DNA of 64,000 bases, taken from contig NZ_JABLSI010000019.1 in assembly GCF_019303475.1 (NCBI RefSeq), positions 121,275-185,274 on the forward strand, in the 5' to 3' direction. This DNA comes from Streptomyces sp. JJ38 (GTDB lineage: Bacteria > Actinomycetota > Actinomycetes > Streptomycetales > Streptomycetaceae). Position 1 is the first letter of the stretch. The number at the start of each line of letters is the position of its first letter. The notes under the pieces were generated by a model, which saw only the letters and a program-made list of their open reading frames with translations, had not been told where the DNA came from and ran no database searches. Below are positions 15,793 through 25,487 of the stretch, piece by piece. The translations under genes and the position numbers were made by a program.

Positions 15793-18294
15793 TCAGCCCG
15801 CGGTGCGCAGCAGCTCCGTCAGCAGCCGGACGGCGCCCTGCTTGTCCAGGGGATCGTTCCCGTTGCCGCACTTGGGGGACTGGATACACGACGGGCAGCC
15901 GTTCTCGCACTCGCAGGCCGCGATGGCCTCACGGGTGGCGGTCAGCCACTCCAGCGCGGTGTGGAAGGCGCGCTCGGCGAAGCCGGCGCCGCCGGGGTGG
16001 CCGTCGTAGACGAAGACGGTGGGCAGGAGCGTGTCGGGGTGCAGGGGCACGGAGACGCCGCCGATGTCCCAGCGGTCGCAGGTGGCGAACAGCGGCAGCA
16101 TGCCGATCGACGCGTGCTCGGCGGCGTGGAGCGCGCCGCCCAGGAGCTCCTGCGGGATGTCCGCGGCCTCCAACTGGTCCTCGGTGACGGTCCACCACAC
16201 CGCCCGGGTGCGCAGGGTGCGCGGCGGCAGGTCCAGCTTCGTCTCGCCCAGCACCTCACCGGTGATCAGCTTCCGGCGCAGATACGAGACGACCTGGTTG
16301 GTGACCTCCACCGAGCCGAAGCACAGGCGCCCCTCGCCCCAGGGCACCTCGGTGTCCGTCTCCAGGACGGTGACCGCGGTGGTGTCCCGGGCCATGGTGG
16401 TCCAGGGCGGGCTGGCCTCCTCGACCAGCGCCACAGCGCCGTCCGGATCGTCCAGGCGGAGTTCCTGGACGACGTAGGTGCGCCCCTGGTGCAGGTGGAC
16501 GGCACCCTCGTGGACGGTGGTGTGAGCCGCCGCGGCGTCGACGGTGCCCAGCAGCCGTCCGGTGCCGCTCTCGACGACCTGGACGGGGCGTCCGCCCTGC
16601 CCGCGGATGTCGGCCAGGTCCGCGGCCCGGCGCCGGCTCGTCCAGTACCAGGCCGCACCACGGCGGCGCAGCAGCCTGCGCTGCTCGAGCTGCGGCATCA
16701 GCTCGGCGGCCTCGGGGGAGAACAGGGCGAGGTCGTCCTCCGTCAGCGGCAGCTCGGCGGCCGCGGCGCACAGGTGTGGCGCGAGGACGTAGGGGTTGTC
16801 CGGATCGAGCACGGTCGTCTCGACCGGCTTGGTGAAGATCGCCTCGGGGTGGTGGACGAGGTAGGTGTCCAGCGGGTCGTCACGGGCCACCAGGACGGCG
16901 AGGGCGCCCTGCCCCCGGCGCCCGGCGCGCCCGGCCTGCTGCCACAGGGATGCGCGGGTGCCCGGATAGCCCGCCAGCAGGACGGCGTCCAGCCCGGAGA
17001 TGTCCATGCCGAGCTCGAGGGCGTTCGTCGCGGCGAGGCCCAGCAGCTCACCGGTGTGCAGCGCGCGTTCCAGCGCCCGGCGCTCCTCCGGCAGATAGCC
17101 GCCCCGGTAGGCGGCGACACGCCGCGGGAGTGAGCTGTCCACCTCGGCCAGCCGATCCTTGGCCAGCACGGAGATCAGCTCGGCCCCGCGCCGGGAGCGG
17201 ACGAAGGCGACGGTACGGGTGCCGTTGGCCGCCAGGTCGGTCAGGAGCTCCGCCGTCTCGGCCGTGGCGGTACGCCGTACCGGCGCGCCGCGTTCGCCGC
17301 GCAGCTCCGTCAGCGGCGGTTCCCACAGGGCGAAGACCAGGTCGCCGCGGGGGGAGGCGTCCTCGGTGATCTCGGCGACGGGAAGTCCGGTCAGCCGGGA
17401 GGCGGCGTGCCCGGGTTCCGCCGCGGTGGCGGAGGCCAGCAGGAAGGCGGGCTCGGCGCCGTACCGGGCGGCCACTCGGCGCAGCCGCCTGAGCACGTGG
17501 GCGACGTGGGAGCCGAAGACGCCGCGGTAGGTGTGGCATTCGTCCACCACGACGTAGCGCAGGCTGCGCAGGAAGGAGGACCAGCGGGCGTGCCCGGGCA
17601 GGATGCCCCGGTGGAGCATGTCCGGGTTCGTCAGCAGGTAGTTGGCGTACTGGCGGACCCAGTCACGTTCCTCGGGCGGGGTGTCCCCGTCGTAGACGGC
17701 CGGGCGGACGGCGGTGCCCAGGGGCGCGGCCAGCTCGGCCACCGCGCGGCGCTGGTCCGCGGCGAGGGCCTTGGTCGGCGCCAGGTACAGCGCGGTGGAG
17801 CCACGTGCGCCGGGCTGCTCGGCGCCGTCCAGCAGCGCGCTCAGCACCGGCACGGCGTAGGCGAGCGACTTGCCCGAGGCCGTGCCGGTCGCGACGACGA
17901 CGGACTCGCCCGCCAGGGCGAGCCGGGCCGTCTGGCTCTGGTGCTCCCAGGGTCGGTCGATGCCCGCGGCACGCACGGCGGCGATCACTTCCGGCCGAAT
18001 CGCGGCAGGCCAGTCGGCATGGCGGCCCGGCCGGGCGGGCAGGTGCTCCGTATGAGTGATGCGTGCGGAGCGTGCGGCCCCGGCGGAGAGGAGTGCGAGA
18101 GCCGACCGGGGTGAGGAGTCCGCCCGCCGGGTTTCCGCGCCGTGCCGGCGCCGCCCGACGGGCTCGCCGAGGCCGCCGGGCCCGTCGGGGCGCTCGGCTT
18201 CGTCCGGGTGGCGTGGGTCGCCTGGGTGTCGGGCCATCAGCACCGAGTGTGTCACCGGCGCGGCGGACATTGGCGGCAAGGCGTCGTGCACCAT
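15793..18294 (-). CDS. DEAD/DEAH-box helicase with DUF1998 domain (MrfA/YprA type)
   Basis: An 833-residue superfamily 2 helicase. Motif I is ATGTASGKS, motif II DECH, and motif VI lies in [12 protein letters not shown]. The C-terminal DUF1998 region ends with a four-cysteine cluster [10 protein letters not shown]...C, which in B. subtilis MrfA binds zinc and is needed for mitomycin-type DNA damage repair. The N-terminus (MVHDALPPM, then THS) matches the start of Streptomyces orthologues, but the ribosome site is weak and the ATGs at 18270 and 18237 remain possible. It diverges from bldG, with 81 bp between starts. Confidence 0.92.
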   Translation of the reverse strand: MVHDALPPMSAAPVTHSVLMARHPGDPRHPDEAERPDGPGGLGEPVGRRRHGAETRRADSSPRSALALLSAGAARSARITHTEHLPARPGRHADWPAAIRPEVIAAVRAAGIDRPWEHQSQTARLALAGESVVVATGTASGKSLAYAVPVLSALLDGAEQPGARGSTALYLAPTKALAADQRRAVAELAAPLGTAVRPAVYDGDTPPEERDWVRQYANYLLTNPDMLHRGILPGHARWSSFLRSLRYVVVDECHTYRGVFGSHVAHVLRRLRRVAARYGAEPAFLLASATAAEPGHAASRLTGLPVAEITEDASPRGDLVFALWEPPLTELRGERGAPVRRTATAETAELLTDLAANGTRTVAFVRSRRGAELISVLAKDRLAEVDSSLPRRVAAYRGGYLPEERRALERALHTGELLGLAATNALELGMDISGLDAVLLAGYPGTRASLWQQAGRAGRRGQGALAVLVARDDPLDTYLVHHPEAIFTKPVETTVLDPDNPYVLAPHLCAAAAELPLTEDDLALFSPEAAELMPQLEQRRLLRRRGAAWYWTSRRRAADLADIRGQGGRPVQVVESGTGRLLGTVDAAAAHTTVHEGAVHLHQGRTYVVQELRLDDPDGAVALVEEASPPWTTMARDTTAVTVLETDTEVPWGEGRLCFGSVEVTNQVVSYLRRKLITGEVLGETKLDLPPRTLRTRAVWWTVTEDQLEAADIPQELLGGALHAAEHASIGMLPLFATCDRWDIGGVSVPLHPDTLLPTVFVYDGHPGGAGFAERAFHTALEWLTATREAIAACECENGCPSCIQSPKCGNGNDPLDKQGAVRLLTELLRTAG

Positions 18295-18375
18295 CGCACT
18301 GAAGTGATTGAATGCCCCTGCGGCTGCCGATCCATGGGGGGCGACCGCTCGCTTGCAAGGTGCTGGAGGAGATCC

Positions 18376-18717
18376 GTGGACCTGTCCTTGTCGACCCGGA
18401 CTGTCGGTGATCGCACGATCGTCGACGTTGGCGGCGAGATCGATGTGTACACCGCGCCCAAGCTGCGTGAGCAGCTCGTGGAACTGGTGAACGATGGAAA
18501 CTTCCACCTGGTCGTGGATATGGAACGGGTCGAGTTCCTCGACTCGACCGGCCTGGGTGTGCTGGTCGGCGGGCTCAAGCGGGTCCGTGCCCACGAGGGT
18601 TCGCTGCGTCTGGTGTGCAACCAGGAGCGCATCCTGAAGATCTTCCGGATCACGGGCCTCACGAAGGTGTTCCCGATCCACAGCTCCGTCGACGAGGCCG
18701 TCTCGGCCACCGACTGA
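18376..18717 (+). CDS. bldG: Anti-sigma factor antagonist BldG
   Basis: A 113-residue STAS-domain anti-anti-sigma factor, nearly identical to BldG of Streptomyces. It starts at GTG 18376 after GGAGGAGATCC and has the same length as the known protein. The phosphorylatable serine is Ser57 in FLDSTGLG. BldG controls aerial growth, antibiotic production and stress sigma factors by partner switching with anti-sigma kinases. The anti-sigma gene follows, as in S. coelicolor. Confidence 0.98.
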   Translation: MDLSLSTRTVGDRTIVDVGGEIDVYTAPKLREQLVELVNDGNFHLVVDMERVEFLDSTGLGVLVGGLKRVRAHEGSLRLVCNQERILKIFRITGLTKVFPIHSSVDEAVSATD

Positions 18718-18838
18718 CGCGGCTTCACCCGATGCCCCGGGCGCTGTCGCCCGGGGCCGCGCTCCAGGGGAGTGGGTGTCGGCTCCGGCTGCCCCGCCCC
18801 CTGGGCGAAGCACTCGTACCACCTTCAGGGGGATGGCT

Positions 18839-19285
18839 ATGGCCACCGTCGAACTGCGTTTCAGCGCTCTGCCGGAGCATGTGCGTACCGCCCGGCTGGT
18901 CGCCGCGGCGGTGGCCCGTCGGGCCGGGGTGGACGAGGCGGTGCTCGACGAGGTCCGGCTGGCCGTGGGTGAGGCGTGCAGCCGGGCCGTGGGCCTGCAC
19001 CAGAGCAGCGGCCTGGAGTCCCCCGTCCGGGTCTCGCTGATCGAGGACGAGAAGTCGTTCTCCATCGAGGTGGGGGACGACGCCCCCACCGCCCCGGCCC
19101 AGCTCGTGCCCGGCGCCCGGGAGACGGAGGGCGCCGCACCGCGCGGCGAGGCCGCCGACGCCGAGAGCGACATGGGGCTCGCGGTGATCAGCGGCCTGGT
19201 GGACGATGTCGAGGTCACCGCTGACGAGCACGGCGGGCTCATCCGCATGTCGTGGCCTACCGCGGCCCACGCCGTCCTGCCCTGA
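18839..19285 (+). CDS. RsbW-like anti-sigma factor, BldG partner
   Basis: The 148-residue HATPase_c-type protein is the counterpart of SCO3548, which is co-transcribed with bldG and binds it. The N-box helix reads LAVGEACSRAVGLHQ, where the family Asn is Ser, and the G1-type motif is DMGLAVISGLVDDV. The altered N-box suggests weak or no kinase activity (inference). The ATG at 18839 is preferred because AGGGGG is correctly spaced; an in-frame ATG lies at 18833. Its 3' end is partly duplicated just downstream. Confidence 0.9.
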   Translation: MATVELRFSALPEHVRTARLVAAAVARRAGVDEAVLDEVRLAVGEACSRAVGLHQSSGLESPVRVSLIEDEKSFSIEVGDDAPTAPAQLVPGARETEGAAPRGEAADAESDMGLAVISGLVDDVEVTADEHGGLIRMSWPTAAHAVLP

Positions 19286-19328
19286 ACCGGATGTCCACCG
19301 CGGCCCACGCCGTCCCGCTCTGAACCGG
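19259..19328 (+). repeat. Direct duplication of the anti-sigma gene 3' end
   Basis: A 32-bp segment beginning ACCGCGGCCCACGCCGTC and including the stop codon (19259-19290) recurs at 19297-19328 with two base changes, a 38-bp period. The second copy lies outside the gene, between its stop and the terminator. Confidence 0.85.
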
Positions 19329-19329
19329 G

Positions 19330-19348
19330 CCCCGCCGCTCCGGCGGGG
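19330..19348 (+). terminator. bldG operon terminator
   Basis: CCCCGCCG (19330-19337), loop CTC, and CGGCGGGG (19341-19348) form a perfect 8-bp hairpin followed by TT, 45 nt past the anti-sigma stop codon. Confidence 0.8.
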
Positions 19349-19757
19349 TTCACCCGTACCCGGCTTCCGCCGTTCCGGCGGCGCTTGCCCCGACACGGCG
19401 CACACCCGCGGCGCGGGCTGTGCGCCGTCGTCGTTTCCGGCCCTCGTGGTCTCCTCGGCCCGGCGGCCGGGCCGCACCACCCCCGGGCCCCGGACCGTCG
19501 TCCTCCCGCCCGTTCGTATGTCCTGCGGAAAGCCAAAGAGAAGATCATTAAACAGATCATTTTCTCGGCGTCAGGAATAACTCGGCATTCCTTCTTGTGA
19601 GCGAATTCTCAAGCTCCCGGCTCTGTCGGACTTCGCTGGTGCAGGCGAATTCCCGTTACCGCGCCCTGTTTCCGGGCGCCGGTGATCCCTAGAATCCGCC
19701 ACATCTTTCCCGCAAACGCCATGGGCGCGCTCTCGCGCCACACGTCAAGGAGGACGA
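19349..19757. other. Intergenic region upstream of hppA
   Basis: No gene is supported. The stretch 19530-19600 is unusually A/T-rich for this chromosome (runs such as CATTAAACAGATCATTTTC) and probably holds the hppA promoter and upstream elements. AAGGAGGACGA directly precedes 19758. Confidence 0.5.
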
Positions 19758-22151
19758 ATGGCGGGGCAACTTCCCCCTCTGCAGAACCATCATCAGCTGG
19801 CCGCCGACGCCGTGCTCACGTCCGGCAACCGCGGCCTGGTCCTGGTGATCGCCGCCATCGCGGCAGCCGCCCTCGCCGTCGCCGTGGTGCTGCTGCGCCA
19901 GGTGCTCGCGGCCGGTGAGGGCACGGACAGCATGAAGAAGATCGCCGCGGCCGTGCAGGAAGGCGCCAACGCCTATCTCGCGCGGCAGTTGCGCACGCTC
20001 GGCGTATTCGCCGTCGTCGTGTTCTTCCTGCTCATGCTGCTTCCCGCCGACGACATGAACCAGCGCCTCGGCCGTTCGCTGTTCTTCCTGGTCGGTGCGT
20101 TGTTCTCGGCGGCCACCGGCTATATCGGCATGTGGCTCGCGGTGCGCAGTAACGTGCGAGTGGCGGCTGCGGCCAGAGAGGCGAGTTCCGGCGACGGGAG
20201 TGCGAAAAAGGATCTCGTCGCCGTTTCGCACAACGCGATGAAGATCGCCTTCCGTACCGGCGGCGTCGTCGGTATGTTCACCGTCGGTCTGGGCCTGCTC
20301 GGTGCCTCGTGCGTCGTGCTCGTCTACGCCGCCGACGCGCCGAAGGTGCTGGAGGGTTTCGGTCTCGGGGCCGCCCTGATCGCGATGTTCATGCGTGTCG
20401 GCGGCGGCATCTTCACGAAGGCCGCGGACGTGGGCGCGGACCTCGTGGGCAAGGTCGAGCAGGGCATTCCCGAGGACGACCCGCGCAACGCCGCGACCAT
20501 CGCGGACAACGTGGGCGACAACGTCGGTGACTGCGCGGGCATGGCGGCCGACCTCTTCGAGTCCTACGCGGTCGTCCTCGTGGCCAGCCTCATCCTCGGC
20601 ACCGTCGCCTTCGGCGACGCCGGCCTCGCCTTCCCTCTGCTCGTGCCGGCGATCGGGGTCATCACGGCGATGATCGGCGTCTTCGTCGTCTCCCCGCGCC
20701 GCACGGACCGCAGCGGCATGACCGCCATCAACCGCGGCTTCTTCATCTCCGCGGTGATCTCCCTGGCGCTCGTCGCCGCTGCCGCCTACGCGTATCTGCC
20801 GGCGACCTTCGCCGAGCTGGACAACGTCGGCGACGGCGAGATCGCCGCGCACGACGGCGACCCGCGGCTCATCGCACTCGTCGCGGTGGCCATCGGCATC
20901 GTGCTGGCCGCGCTCATCCAGCAGCTCACGGGCTATTTCACGGAAACCACCCGCAAGCCGGTGAAGGACGTCGGCAAGACCTCCCTGACCGGCCCGGCCA
21001 CTGTCGTCCTGTCCGGCATCTCGCTCGGCCTGGAGTCCGCCGTCTACACGGCGCTGCTCATCGGGCTCAGCGTCTACGGCGCGTTCCTGCTGGGCGGCAC
21101 GTCCGTCATGCTGGCGCTGTTCGCCGTGGCCCTCGCCGGGACCGGCCTGCTGACCACGGTGGGCGTCATCGTGGCCATGGACACCTTCGGCCCCGTCTCG
21201 GACAACGCGCAGGGCATCGCGGAGATGTCGGGCGACGTGGAGGGCGCGGGAGCCCAGGTCCTCACCGACCTGGACGCCGTCGGCAACACCACCAAGGCCA
21301 TCACCAAGGGCATCGCCATCGCCACCGCGGTCCTGGCCGCCGCCGCTCTCTTCGGCTCCTACCGGGAGGCCTTCGAGACCGAGGCGGCCAAGGTCGGCGC
21401 GGCGGCGGACGAGTTGGGGCTCAGCCTGGACATCGCCCAGCCCAACAACCTCGTGGGCCTCATCCTCGGTGCCTCGGTCGTCTTCCTGTTCTCCGGTCTC
21501 GCGATCAACGCCGTCTCCCGCTCGGCGGGCGCGGTGGTCTTCGAGGTGCGCCGGCAGTTCCGCGAGCGCCCGGGGATCATGGACTACACGGAGAAGCCGG
21601 AGTACGGCCGGGTCGTGGACATCTGCACGAAGGACGCCCTGCGCGAGCTGGCGACGCCCGGCCTGCTGGCCGTGATGGCGCCGATCGCGGTCGGCTTCAC
21701 GCTCGGTGTCGGCGCGCTCGCGTCGTTCCTCGCCGGGGCCATCGGCACCGGCATCCTCATGGCCGTCTTCCTGGCCAACTCCGGCGGCGCCTGGGACAAC
21801 GCCAAGAAGCTCGTGGAGGACGGCCACCACGGCGGCAAGGGCAGCGAGGCGCACGCGGCGACGGTCATCGGCGACACCGTGGGCGACCCGTTCAAGGACA
21901 CCGCGGGACCGGCGATCAACCCGCTGCTCAAGGTCATGAACCTGGTGGCCCTGCTGATCGCCCCGGCCATCGTGACGCTCTCCTACGGCGACGACGCCAG
22001 CGCCGGTGTCCGGGCCGTGGTGGCGGTCCTGGCCGTGGTCGTGATCGTCTCCTCCGTCTACGTCTCCAAGCGGCGTGGCGGCTCGCTGGGCGACGGCGAG
22101 GTGGCGGAGCGTCAGTCAGCCCCGCAGGTGGACCCGGTGGCGGCTCCGTAG
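19758..22151 (+). CDS. hppA: Membrane-bound proton-translocating pyrophosphatase
   Basis: A 797-residue, roughly 16-helix integral pump that hydrolyses pyrophosphate and exports protons. The catalytic signature DVGADLVGKVE starts at Asp224, followed by the acidic DNVGDNVGDCAG motif. The family type can be read from GNTTKA, where Lys513 replaces the Ala of K+-dependent enzymes, so this is a K+-independent H+-PPase. The start is set by an excellent AAGGAGGACG ribosome site. It is monocistronic, with a long terminator downstream. Confidence 0.98.
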   Translation: MAGQLPPLQNHHQLAADAVLTSGNRGLVLVIAAIAAAALAVAVVLLRQVLAAGEGTDSMKKIAAAVQEGANAYLARQLRTLGVFAVVVFFLLMLLPADDMNQRLGRSLFFLVGALFSAATGYIGMWLAVRSNVRVAAAAREASSGDGSAKKDLVAVSHNAMKIAFRTGGVVGMFTVGLGLLGASCVVLVYAADAPKVLEGFGLGAALIAMFMRVGGGIFTKAADVGADLVGKVEQGIPEDDPRNAATIADNVGDNVGDCAGMAADLFESYAVVLVASLILGTVAFGDAGLAFPLLVPAIGVITAMIGVFVVSPRRTDRSGMTAINRGFFISAVISLALVAAAAYAYLPATFAELDNVGDGEIAAHDGDPRLIALVAVAIGIVLAALIQQLTGYFTETTRKPVKDVGKTSLTGPATVVLSGISLGLESAVYTALLIGLSVYGAFLLGGTSVMLALFAVALAGTGLLTTVGVIVAMDTFGPVSDNAQGIAEMSGDVEGAGAQVLTDLDAVGNTTKAITKGIAIATAVLAAAALFGSYREAFETEAAKVGAAADELGLSLDIAQPNNLVGLILGASVVFLFSGLAINAVSRSAGAVVFEVRRQFRERPGIMDYTEKPEYGRVVDICTKDALRELATPGLLAVMAPIAVGFTLGVGALASFLAGAIGTGILMAVFLANSGGAWDNAKKLVEDGHHGGKGSEAHAATVIGDTVGDPFKDTAGPAINPLLKVMNLVALLIAPAIVTLSYGDDASAGVRAVVAVLAVVVIVSSVYVSKRRGGSLGDGEVAERQSAPQVDPVAAP

Positions 22152-22169
22152 CCGCGCCGGGGTCCGGTC

Positions 22170-22208
22170 GAGGGCGGACGGTGTGCCGGGGGCACGCCGT
22201 CCGCCCTC
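22170..22208 (+). terminator. hppA terminator
   Basis: GAGGGCGGACGG (22170-22181) pairs with CCGTCCGCCCTC (22197-22208), and an inner GTGC/GCAC stem extends it. It lies 18 nt after the hppA stop codon. Confidence 0.85.
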
Positions 22209-22350
22209 GGCATGCCGGAGCCGTCACTTTTCGGAGGATGAAACAGGTGCTTTAGTGCCGGAAGTGGACGAATCGCACGCCGAGCACGCCGTAGGCGCCC
22301 CTTCGACGTGTATCTTCCGGCCCGGTAGCCACGAAGGGATGGGTCGACCG

Positions 22351-22923
22351 GTGAACAAGAAGCTTGCCTTGGTGCTCAGCACCGGCGCGGTGCTCGCTCT
22401 GACGCTGACCGGTTGCGGTGACGACGACACCGACTCCGAGACGCGGGAGTGGGCTGAGGCGGTCTGCAGCGAGGTCGGGCCGCAGGTCGAGAAGATCCAG
22501 AACGCGAACTCCACGATCGCCGAGGCCAGCGAGGCGGACCAGAGCTCCGCGGAGGTCCAGAAGGCCGACTCCCAGGCGTTCCAGCAGCTCTCGGAGGCCT
22601 ACGGCGCGCTGGCGGACGCCGTGGACGACGCCGGCGACCCTCCGGTGGAGGAGGGGGCGGAGCTGCGGGACAACGCGGTGAAGGAGCTCAACGACATCTC
22701 CACCGCCTACACGGACCTCAAGAAGCGGGTGGACGGTCTCGACGCGCAGGACCAGTCCGCGTTCGCCGACGGCCTGGCCGGTATCGCCGACGACCTCAAG
22801 AAGCTCGGCACGAGCGGCGACGAGGCGCTGGACCAGCTCCAGGCCGGCGAGCTCGCCCAGGCGATGGCCGAGCAGCCCGGCTGCCAGCGGCCCGAGTCGC
22901 CCGAGGCTTCCGGGGAGGCGTAA
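22351..22923 (+). CDS. Small lipoprotein of unknown function
   Basis: The 190-residue product begins with a lipoprotein signal, MNKKLALVLSTGAVLALTL followed by TGCGDD, so it should be lipid-anchored outside the membrane. The mature part is acidic and helical (EVQKADSQAFQQLSEAYG, ADGLAGIADDLKKLG), suggesting a coiled helical bundle, with a Cys near the C-terminus (QPGCQRPE). GTG 22351 gives a standard signal n-region; ATG 22339 would add four residues. The S. coelicolor locus has a similar gene here. No function is recognised. Confidence 0.75.
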   Translation: MNKKLALVLSTGAVLALTLTGCGDDDTDSETREWAEAVCSEVGPQVEKIQNANSTIAEASEADQSSAEVQKADSQAFQQLSEAYGALADAVDDAGDPPVEEGAELRDNAVKELNDISTAYTDLKKRVDGLDAQDQSAFADGLAGIADDLKKLGTSGDEALDQLQAGELAQAMAEQPGCQRPESPEASGEA

Positions 22924-23047
22924 CCCGCCCCGGGGAGACGGGGCCCGGCCGCGCCGCGGCCACCGTCCCCCCGGTCCGGGAGCCCGTGCCGCGCCGGACC
23001 GACGGGTCAGCGGTCGCCGACGGGGCCGGACGCCGCACAATGGAGCG

Positions 23048-24565
23048 GTGAGTACGCATCCCCTGCCCTCTGACGACCGCGACACGACCAGCCGGCTGCG
23101 GGAGGCCTTCCTGGCCGCCGAGTTCACCGCGGACGGCCTGCTGGAGCTGCTGGGCGCCTCGTCGTACGCGGCGCTCGCCCGCAACGAGACCGTTCCCGCG
23201 CTGCGCGCGACCCGCGGCGGCTCCGCGCTGGAGGTGCTCGTCCGGCTGTTCCTGCTCCAGCGGTCCGTGCCCCGCCCCCAGGCCGGGGCCGCCCTGCCGC
23301 TGGCCGCCGCGCTGGAGGCCGGCTGGCTGCTGGCCGCCGGGGGCGACGAGGTGCGTGCCTCGGTGGATGTGCGCCCGTACAGCGGCCCGGAGGGGCAGGA
23401 CTGGTGGATCGTCTCGGACGCGGGGTGCGGCGTCGGCGGCGCCGGGGGCATCGGTGCCCGTGCGTCGGACGTCGTCCTGGGCGTCGGCGGGGCCTCGACG
23501 ACGCTGGCGGGCATCACGGTCCGCACGCCGGTCGGGCGGGCGCTGGACCTGGGGACGGGCTCCGGTGTCCAGGCGCTGCACGCGGCCCAGCACGCGACCC
23601 ACGTCACCGCGACGGACGTCAACCCGCGGGCGCTGCGCTGTGCCGGGCTGACGCTGGCGCTGTCGGGGGCCCCGGTTCCCGAGTCGCGGCAGGGCTCGCT
23701 CTACGCGCCGGTCGCGGACGACGAGCCGTTCGACCTCATCGTCTCGAACCCGCCCTTCGTCATCACGCCGCCGGATCGGGAGGGCGCGCGGCTGGTGTAC
23801 CGCGAGGGTGGTCTGCGCGGTGACGACGTCTGCCGCACCCTCGTGCGGGACGCCGCCGACCACCTCGCCGAGGGCGGCTACTGCCAGGTGCTGGCCAACT
23901 GGCAGCACGTCGCGGGGGAGGACTGGCGGGACCGGCTGCGCTCCTGGATCCCGGCCGGGTGCGACGCCTGGGTGGTGCAGCGGGAGGTCCAGGACGTCAC
24001 GCAGTACGCGGAGCTGTGGCTACGGGACGCCGGGGACCACCACGGGCCGGGCTACGCGGAGCGCTACGACGCCTGGCTGGACGAGTTCGAGCGTTCCCGC
24101 ACCGAGGGCGTCGGCTTCGGCTGGATCACGCTGCGCAACTCGGGGGCGGCGGACCCGGCGGTCACGATCGAGGAGTGGGCCCACCCGGTGGAGCAGCCGC
24201 TCGGGGGCACGGTCGTGGAGCACTTCGAGCGCCAGGACTTCCTGCGGGCGCACGACGATGCGGCCCTGCTGGACACCAGGTTCCGGCTGGCCGAGGGCGT
24301 GCTCCAGGAGCAGATCGGCCCGCCCGGGGCCGAGGACCCGGAGCATGTGGTGCTGCGTCAGAGCCGGGGCATGCGCCGGGCCTCGCAGGTGGACACCGTC
24401 GGCGCCGGCTTCGCGGGGGTGTGCGACGGGACGCTGTCCGCGGGGCGCATTGTGGACGCCATCGCCCAACTGGTCGGTGAGGAGCGCGAGCTGCTGCGCT
24501 CCCGAACCCCGGAGGCGATCCGGCTCCTGGTCGAGCAGGGCTTCCTGCTGCCCGAGGAGGGCTGA
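23048..24565 (+). CDS. Class I SAM-dependent methyltransferase (small-domain, NPPF type)
   Basis: A 505-residue protein with an N-terminal helical domain (about 1-160) and a Rossmann methyltransferase domain. Motif I is ALDLGTGSGVQALHAA, and motif IV is SNPPF, the Asn-Pro-Pro-Phe of HemK/RsmC-like enzymes that methylate amide or exocyclic nitrogens. A long C-terminal extension follows. The target is unknown; rRNA, protein glutamine or a small molecule are all possible. GTG 23048 is the first start in the frame. Confidence 0.85.
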   Translation: MSTHPLPSDDRDTTSRLREAFLAAEFTADGLLELLGASSYAALARNETVPALRATRGGSALEVLVRLFLLQRSVPRPQAGAALPLAAALEAGWLLAAGGDEVRASVDVRPYSGPEGQDWWIVSDAGCGVGGAGGIGARASDVVLGVGGASTTLAGITVRTPVGRALDLGTGSGVQALHAAQHATHVTATDVNPRALRCAGLTLALSGAPVPESRQGSLYAPVADDEPFDLIVSNPPFVITPPDREGARLVYREGGLRGDDVCRTLVRDAADHLAEGGYCQVLANWQHVAGEDWRDRLRSWIPAGCDAWVVQREVQDVTQYAELWLRDAGDHHGPGYAERYDAWLDEFERSRTEGVGFGWITLRNSGAADPAVTIEEWAHPVEQPLGGTVVEHFERQDFLRAHDDAALLDTRFRLAEGVLQEQIGPPGAEDPEHVVLRQSRGMRRASQVDTVGAGFAGVCDGTLSAGRIVDAIAQLVGEERELLRSRTPEAIRLLVEQGFLLPEEG

Positions 24566-24710
24566 GACCCGCTTGGCGTCGGCGGCGTGCGGACGCCCAC
24601 GGGAGGGCGCCGGCCGAGTCCTGGGCGCCGGACTCCGTTAGTCAGCCGTTCAGGTGTTCGTTCACCCGGCGTTCCGTTCGCTGCCGCCCGGTGGTGGGAC
24701 GCTCGGCGGC

Positions 24711-24917
24711 ATGGAAAGTGCACCCACGGCATTCGTCGGTGGCGTCTGCGCCCTGTTCGGCGCCGCGCTGTTGTTGTGGACGGTGGCCAGGGCGGGCCGG
24801 CGTCGTCCCGTCGCGGTGCCGTCGGGGTCGGTCTCGCCCGCCGGTGCCGCGTTGATCGCCGCGGCCTCGGGGCTGTTGCTGGCGGGAACGGGCGGCTGGC
24901 TGCTGCTCAGCCTGTGA
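24711..24917 (+). CDS. Small two-helix membrane protein
   Basis: The 68-residue product has two hydrophobic segments (AFVGGVCALFGAALLLWTV and AALIAAASGLLLAGTGGWLL) separated by a basic loop. It starts at ATG 24711. It is convergent with the TM2 gene, with a long palindromic terminator between. It is not recognised beyond conserved small membrane protein; the coding call rests on codon bias and membrane pattern. Confidence 0.6.
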   Translation: MESAPTAFVGGVCALFGAALLLWTVARAGRRRPVAVPSGSVSPAGAALIAAASGLLLAGTGGWLLLSL

Positions 24918-24946
24918 GGTCCCGCCGGGGGCCGTGCGAAACGCAG

Positions 24947-24989
24947 ACGCCGAGGGCCGGCGACCGTCACGGTCGCCGGCCCTCGGCGT
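24947..24989. terminator. Near-perfect palindromic bidirectional terminator
   Basis: Arms 24947-24967 and 24969-24989 are exact 21-bp complements (ACGCCGAGGGCC... / ...GGCCCTCGGCGT) around one central base. It sits between convergent genes ending at 24917 and 25005 and would end both transcripts. Confidence 0.85.
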
Positions 24990-25004
24990 GGGTGCGGCAC
25001 CGCT

Positions 25005-25253
25005 TCACGGCTTCAGGATGCGGCCCTGCGCGTCGGTGCGGTCGTCCTTCGTGAAGAACAGGATGCCGTCGATCAGCGCCCAGATGCCGCAGCCGCCTGC
25101 GGTCAGCAGCTGGCCGATCGCCATGCCGGTGTGGCCGGTGTAGAACCGGCCGACACCCAGGCCGCCCAGAAGGATGGTCAGAAGACCGGCGGTGGTCTTC
25201 GACTTCTCGGAGTAGGGCTGGCCGTTGGGCGCGATGTTGTCGGCGTTTGCCAT
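25005..25253 (-). CDS. TM2 domain protein, short form
   Basis: An 82-residue TM2 protein: after a polar N-terminus, two helices surround GRFYTGHTG and GGCGIWALIDGI, the hallmark motifs, ending DAQGRILKP. AAAAGGAG precedes the ATG at 25253. It is a close paralogue of the longer TM2 protein encoded 650 bp upstream on the same strand. The function is unknown, membrane-located. Confidence 0.88.
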   Translation of the reverse strand: MANADNIAPNGQPYSEKSKTTAGLLTILLGGLGVGRFYTGHTGMAIGQLLTAGGCGIWALIDGILFFTKDDRTDAQGRILKP

Positions 25254-25487
25254 GGGGTGTTGCTCCTTTTGAGCGGTTAGAGCGTGTTGAACGGGACGCG
25301 ACAAGCCGTAGCGTCACAGCCGCCCGAGTCACAGAGTTCCGAGGCGGCGATGATCTGGACTCGCGCCCCGTCCATACGGTTGCAGGAAAATATGAGTCGT
25401 AATGCAAGCGTGATGAACCCCGGTGGGGTACTTCGGACGCCCGGGGTGAGAACCGGTCAGACCTGTGCGTATGCCGGGGTGTTCACG

